Source: CAYFUF01 sp964394795
Lineage (GTDB): Bacteria > Bacillota > Clostridia > Tissierellales > Peptoniphilaceae
NCBI GenBank assembly: GCA_964394795.1
Contig: CAYMYX010000003.1
Span: forward strand, 1-64,000
Direction: 5' to 3'
DNA: 64,000 nucleotides
Each line of letters begins with the position of its first letter. Position 1 is the first letter of the stretch. The notes below the pieces were generated by a model. The model was not told where the DNA came from and searched no databases. It saw nothing but the letters and a program-made list of their open reading frames with translations. Position numbers and translations under genes: made by a program. Positions 60,504 through 64,000 of this stretch are shown here, in pieces.

Positions 60504-61442
60504 ATGGACCAAAAAAAGAAATCCGTTAAGCTTTCGCAACTTGTTGAAGCGATGGACTTGGAAGTCGTATCGAAGAGCAGGAACTACGAGGATGTGCAGA
60601 TTTCCAGCAATGATATGAATCGCCCGGGTTTACAGATTGCCGGTTTCATGGAGAATTTCCCTTGGAAGAGGATCCAGATTATTGGCCGAGTGGAATTTGC
60701 CTACTATAGTCAGATGGATCCCGCGGAAAGATACGAGCGCTTCCGAGGTATCCTCTCCTATCCCATACCTGCAATAATCTATTCCTACAACCAAGAAGTC
60801 ACTCAGGACATCATCGACTTAGCGGACTATTATAACAAGACGATATTACGGTCTCCATTACCAACCACGAAACTTATCGCCAGCTTAAATTCGGTATTGG
60901 AGAACTTCCTAGCCGAGGAGCTCACGGTCCATGCCGGTCTGATGGAAGTCTTTGGTACGGGCGTCCTGATTCGAGGCAAGTCTTCTGTAGGTAAATCGGA
61001 GACAGGTCTGGATTTATTGATTAGGGGCCACCGCCTGGTAGCCGACGACGTCGTTGACATCAAAAAGATTGATGATAAGTTGGTCGGCTCTTGTCCCGAA
61101 AATATCCGCCACTTTATGGAAATTAGAGGCCTTGGCATTCTAGACATTCGCCGCCTGTATGGCGTAGGTTCCGTAAAAGAGGATGCCTTTATCGAGCTGG
61201 TAGTAGAGCTGGAAGAATGGGATGAGGAAAAGGAATATGACCGGTTAGGTTTATGGGAAAATTATACAGAAATTCTGGGTATCAGCCTTCCTCAAATCAT
61301 CGTACCCGTGAAGCCAGGCCGCAATGTGGCAATGATTATCGAAGTAGCAACACGGAATAATCGTCAGAAAAAGATGGGTTATAATGCAGCAGCAGTGCTC
61401 AATAAACGTCTGATAGATGAAGCAAATCGAAATAATAGTTGA
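60504..61442 (+). CDS. hprK: HPr kinase/phosphorylase
   Basis: Phosphorylates HPr on Ser46 and so controls carbon catabolite repression through CcpA. The 312-residue protein has an N-terminal MurF-like domain and a C-terminal kinase domain with VHAGLMEVFGTG (catalytic His), Walker A IRGKSSVGKSETGLDL, LVADDVVDIKKI, and the signature MEIRGLGILDIRRLYG. It lies 11 bp after uvrC. It shows that this organism has Firmicute-type sugar regulation, relevant to the galactose operon. Confidence 0.95.
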   Translation: MDQKKKSVKLSQLVEAMDLEVVSKSRNYEDVQISSNDMNRPGLQIAGFMENFPWKRIQIIGRVEFAYYSQMDPAERYERFRGILSYPIPAIIYSYNQEVTQDIIDLADYYNKTILRSPLPTTKLIASLNSVLENFLAEELTVHAGLMEVFGTGVLIRGKSSVGKSETGLDLLIRGHRLVADDVVDIKKIDDKLVGSCPENIRHFMEIRGLGILDIRRLYGVGSVKEDAFIELVVELEEWDEEKEYDRLGLWENYTEILGISLPQIIVPVKPGRNVAMIIEVATRNNRQKKMGYNAAAVLNKRLIDEANRNNS

Positions 61443-61457
61443 TTTCAATCAACATTG

Positions 61458-61486
61458 TTGACGAAAAAAAAACTGCGTATTATACT
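61458..61486 (+). promoter_or_regulatory. Promoter of the pyruvate:ferredoxin oxidoreductase gene
   Basis: TTGACG (61458-61463), 17-bp spacer, TATACT (61481-61486). The 5' leader would be about 170 nt, long and AT-rich; no clear Rex operator or named riboswitch is seen in it. Confidence 0.75.
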
Positions 61487-61663
61487 AAACTCGCAAGGAT
61501 TTTTCACAACGTATGAATCGTTTGAAAGAGAGAAATTTTAGTTAAAATGAATCACATACAGAGAATTATCTACCGCCAGTTAATTTTTTGTTTTGTTTTC
61601 ATGCGATGAAATGCGTAGTAAATTTTGTAAATCGTAACTAATTTGAATTTTTAGGAGGAACTA

Positions 61664-64000
61664 ATGAGCAAAGAGTTCATTACGATGGATGGTAACCAAG
61701 CAGCTGCATATGTATCTTATGCATTCTCCGAGGTTGCAACAATCTATCCAATCACACCATCATCTCCAATGCCAGAGCATGTGGACACATGGGCAGCAAA
61801 CGGAAAGAAGAATCTTTTCGGACAAACCGTAAAGGTTACTGAAATGCAATCAGAAGCCGGCGCTGCTGGTGCAACACACGGATCTTTAGCTGCAGGTGCT
61901 TTAACGACTACATATACAGCATCTCAAGGTCTACTACTGATGATCCCAGATATGTTCAAGATTGCCGGTGAGAGATTACCAGGCGTATTCCACGTCGCAG
62001 CTCGTGCCCTAGCATCACATGCCCTTTCTATCTACGGTGACCACCAAGATATCAACGCAGCTCGTATGACTGGCTTCGCTTTCCTTGCTTCTAACTCAGT
62101 TCAAGAAGCTATGGACCTTGGTGCTGTTGCTCACTTAGCCGCAATCGAAGGCAACGTACCTTTCGTTCACTTCTTCGACGGTTTCCGTACATCACACGAA
62201 ATCCAAAAGATTGAAGCTTGGGACTATGACGATTTACGCGACATGATCGACATGGACGCTGTTCAAGCATTCCGCAATCGCTCATTAAATCCAAACCGTC
62301 CTAAGACAATGGGTACTGCTCAAGCACCTGACGTTTACTTCCAAAACCTTGAAGCTTCCAACACAGCTTATGAAGAAATCATTCCTATCGTAGAGAAGTA
62401 CTTAGGTCAAGTTTCTGAAAAGACAGGCCGTGAATACAACCTATTCGATTACTACGGTGCAGAAGACGCAGAGCAAGTTATCATCTTAATGGGTTCTGTA
62501 GCTGAGACTGCAGAAGAAGTTGTTGACCACTTAAACAACAACGGAAAGAAAGTCGGTATCGTAAAGGTCCGTCTATACCGTCCATTCAGCACTGATCACT
62601 TCCTTGCAGCTGTTCCAAAGACAGCAAAGAAGATTGCTGTATTAGACCGCACGAAAGAAAAGGGTGCTCAAGGTGAGCCTCTATACTTAGACGTACGTTC
62701 TGCATATTACAACGAAGAGAACAAGCCCGTTATCGTTGGTGGACGTTACGGTCTAGGTTCAAAGGATACCACTCCAACGCACGTACTTGCTGTATTCAAC
62801 AACTTAGATCAAGATGAGCCAAAGGACGGCTTCACCATTGGTATCAATGATGACGTTACTCACACCTCCTTAGATCAAAGCGAAGAATTAAAGATCGTTG
62901 AAGAAGGAACTACACGTTGTAAGTTCTGGGGCTTCGGATCAGACGGTACCGTTGGTGCGAACAAGCAAGCAATCACCATCATCGGTGACAACACTGACAT
63001 GTACGCACAAGGTTACTTCGACTATGACTCTAAGAAGTCCGGTGGTTTAACCGTTTCTCACTTACGTTTCGGTACTAGCCCAATCCGTTCAACTTACCTT
63101 CTTGATGAGGCTGACTTTGTATCTTGCTCAAAGCAAGCTTACGTTAACCAATATGACCTACTTAAGGGATTGAAAAAGGGTGGAACTTTCCTACTTAACT
63201 GTACTTGGGAAGTAGAAGAATTAGACGATCACCTTCCTGCTAAGATGAAGAAGTATCTTGCAGATAACGACATCGAATTCTACATCGTTAATGCGAACAA
63301 GATTGCTGCTGACCTAGGTCTTGGTAGCCGTATCAACATGATCATCCAATCTGCATTCTTCAAGCTTTCACAAGTTCTTCCTTTGGATGAAGCTGTTGGT
63401 TACTTGAAGGAATCTATCGTTAAGTCATATGGCCACAAGGGTGACGACGTTGTAAACATGAACTACGCTGCAGTAGATGCAGGTACTGATGCCTTAACTA
63501 AGGTAGAGGTTCCAGCTGAGTGGGCAGATGCACAAGATCCTGAAGTTGATACTAAGGACGTTCCACAATTCATCACTAACATCGTACTTCCAATGCTACG
63601 CCAAGAAGGAAACGACCTTCCTGTATCTGCATTCATGTCTCGCGATGACGGTCACTGGGATCACGGTACAAGCGCATTCGAAAAGCGCGGTATCGCTCTA
63701 GAAGTTCCAGAATGGCAAATCGAAAACTGTATCCAGTGTAACCAATGTTCATATGTTTGCCCTCACGCAGTTATTCGTCCATTCCTACTTGACGGTGAAG
63801 ACGTTGAAAATGCACCAGAAACATTCACTTCAAAGAAAGCACTTGGTAAGGGCTTAGAAGACTACGAGTTCCGTATCCAAGTTTCAACATTAGACTGTAC
63901 AGGTTGTGGTAACTGTGCTGACGTATGTCCTGCAAAGGAAAAAGCACTAGTTATGAAGCCACTTGAAGAGCAATACGAAAACCAAAAGGGCAACTGGGAA
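61664..64000 (+). CDS. nifJ: Pyruvate:ferredoxin (flavodoxin) oxidoreductase, 5' part
   Basis: Oxidises pyruvate to acetyl-CoA and CO2, reducing ferredoxin. The window holds the first 779 codons, open to the edge, of a protein that is normally near 1,170 residues. It shows MDGNQAAAYVSYAFSEVATI and YPITPSSPM (domain I), MQSEAGAAGATHGSLAAGA, GVFHVAARALASHALSIYGD, the domain II VGIVKVRLYRPF, domain III with SHLRFGTSPIRSTY, and two cluster motifs, CIQCNQCSYVCPHAVIRP (about 688) and CTGCGNCADVCP (about 747). The TPP domain lies outside. AGGAGG precedes the ATG. Even, T/A-ending codon use suggests high expression. Confidence 0.96.
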   Translation, partial: MSKEFITMDGNQAAAYVSYAFSEVATIYPITPSSPMPEHVDTWAANGKKNLFGQTVKVTEMQSEAGAAGATHGSLAAGALTTTYTASQGLLLMIPDMFKIAGERLPGVFHVAARALASHALSIYGDHQDINAARMTGFAFLASNSVQEAMDLGAVAHLAAIEGNVPFVHFFDGFRTSHEIQKIEAWDYDDLRDMIDMDAVQAFRNRSLNPNRPKTMGTAQAPDVYFQNLEASNTAYEEIIPIVEKYLGQVSEKTGREYNLFDYYGAEDAEQVIILMGSVAETAEEVVDHLNNNGKKVGIVKVRLYRPFSTDHFLAAVPKTAKKIAVLDRTKEKGAQGEPLYLDVRSAYYNEENKPVIVGGRYGLGSKDTTPTHVLAVFNNLDQDEPKDGFTIGINDDVTHTSLDQSEELKIVEEGTTRCKFWGFGSDGTVGANKQAITIIGDNTDMYAQGYFDYDSKKSGGLTVSHLRFGTSPIRSTYLLDEADFVSCSKQAYVNQYDLLKGLKKGGTFLLNCTWEVEELDDHLPAKMKKYLADNDIEFYIVNANKIAADLGLGSRINMIIQSAFFKLSQVLPLDEAVGYLKESIVKSYGHKGDDVVNMNYAAVDAGTDALTKVEVPAEWADAQDPEVDTKDVPQFITNIVLPMLRQEGNDLPVSAFMSRDDGHWDHGTSAFEKRGIALEVPEWQIENCIQCNQCSYVCPHAVIRPFLLDGEDVENAPETFTSKKALGKGLEDYEFRIQVSTLDCTGCGNCADVCPAKEKALVMKPLEEQYENQKGNWE

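Noticed and set aside
61443..61663. Rex operator before the pyruvate:ferredoxin oxidoreductase gene
   Set aside because: I looked for TTGTTAA...TTAACAA or TTGTGA...TCACAA; only weak partial matches exist here and before rex itself.

Overview
The window looks like chromosomal core DNA of an anaerobic low-to-mid-GC Firmicute, most likely a member of the Clostridia. Evidence for anaerobic metabolism is a pyruvate:ferredoxin oxidoreductase, a 2[4Fe-4S] ferredoxin and a rubredoxin. Evidence for Firmicutes is the tmk-darA-holB-ricT-rsmI order, HPr kinase/phosphorylase, Rex, Asp23, DegV, a large Alu-containing SRP RNA, strong AGGAGG ribosome sites, and a CIRCE element beside a CtsR box. Genus and species cannot be told from the sequence.

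Layout. 1-7.7 kb: glutamate racemase (minus strand), a HAD hydrolase, an Asp23 protein, a MATE transporter, htpG, and a eukaryote-like branching enzyme (minus strand). 7.9-18.2 kb: an SH3-domain membrane protein, NAD synthetase, tmk-darA-holB-ricT, ferredoxin, rsmI, glmM-cca-degV. 18.3-24.8 kb: protein quality control (tig, clpP, clpX, lon) ending in engB. 25.0-29.7 kb: a branched-chain amino acid-type ABC transporter, livJHMGF. 29.7-32.3 kb (minus strand): a DedA/VTT-like protein, a GT4 glycosyltransferase broken by a 100-N gap, and rubredoxin. 32.5-40.8 kb: an anti-sigma-type ATPase, typA, cls, a membrane protein, rex, an ABC-F protein and a GDPD-like protein. 41.0-47.8 kb: a galactose uptake and use operon (mglBAC, an epimerase-like gene, galT, galK). 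47.9-53.3 kb: a J-domain co-chaperone, clpB, aroD, then asnA. 53.4-53.8 kb: tRNA-Ser(GGA) and SRP RNA behind one promoter. 53.9-55.5 kb: two unknown small genes and a repeat-rich, gene-free 718-bp element with terminal inverted repeats. 55.5-64 kb: ychF (minus strand), an M24 aminopeptidase P, uvrC, hprK, and the first 779 codons of pyruvate:ferredoxin oxidoreductase.

How it fits together. The galactose operon would import the sugar, change its anomeric form, phosphorylate it and exchange it onto UDP; galE is not here. The dnaJ-clpB promoter carries sites for both heat-shock repressors, HrcA and CtsR. Neither repressor gene is in the window.

Most of the window is ordinary housekeeping sequence. 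The less ordinary items are: (1) a five-unit array of 52-bp palindromic repeats inside the 718-bp element; (2) an NAD synthetase whose glutaminase domain lacks its catalytic cysteine; (3) a GDPD-like membrane protein missing most of its catalytic residues; (4) dual CIRCE/CtsR control of dnaJ-clpB; (5) several unexplained hairpins; (6) an assembly artefact at 30.8 kb that breaks a gene. I found no CRISPR array, prophage, transposase or recognisable defence system. All similarity statements come from reading motifs by eye; no search was run.
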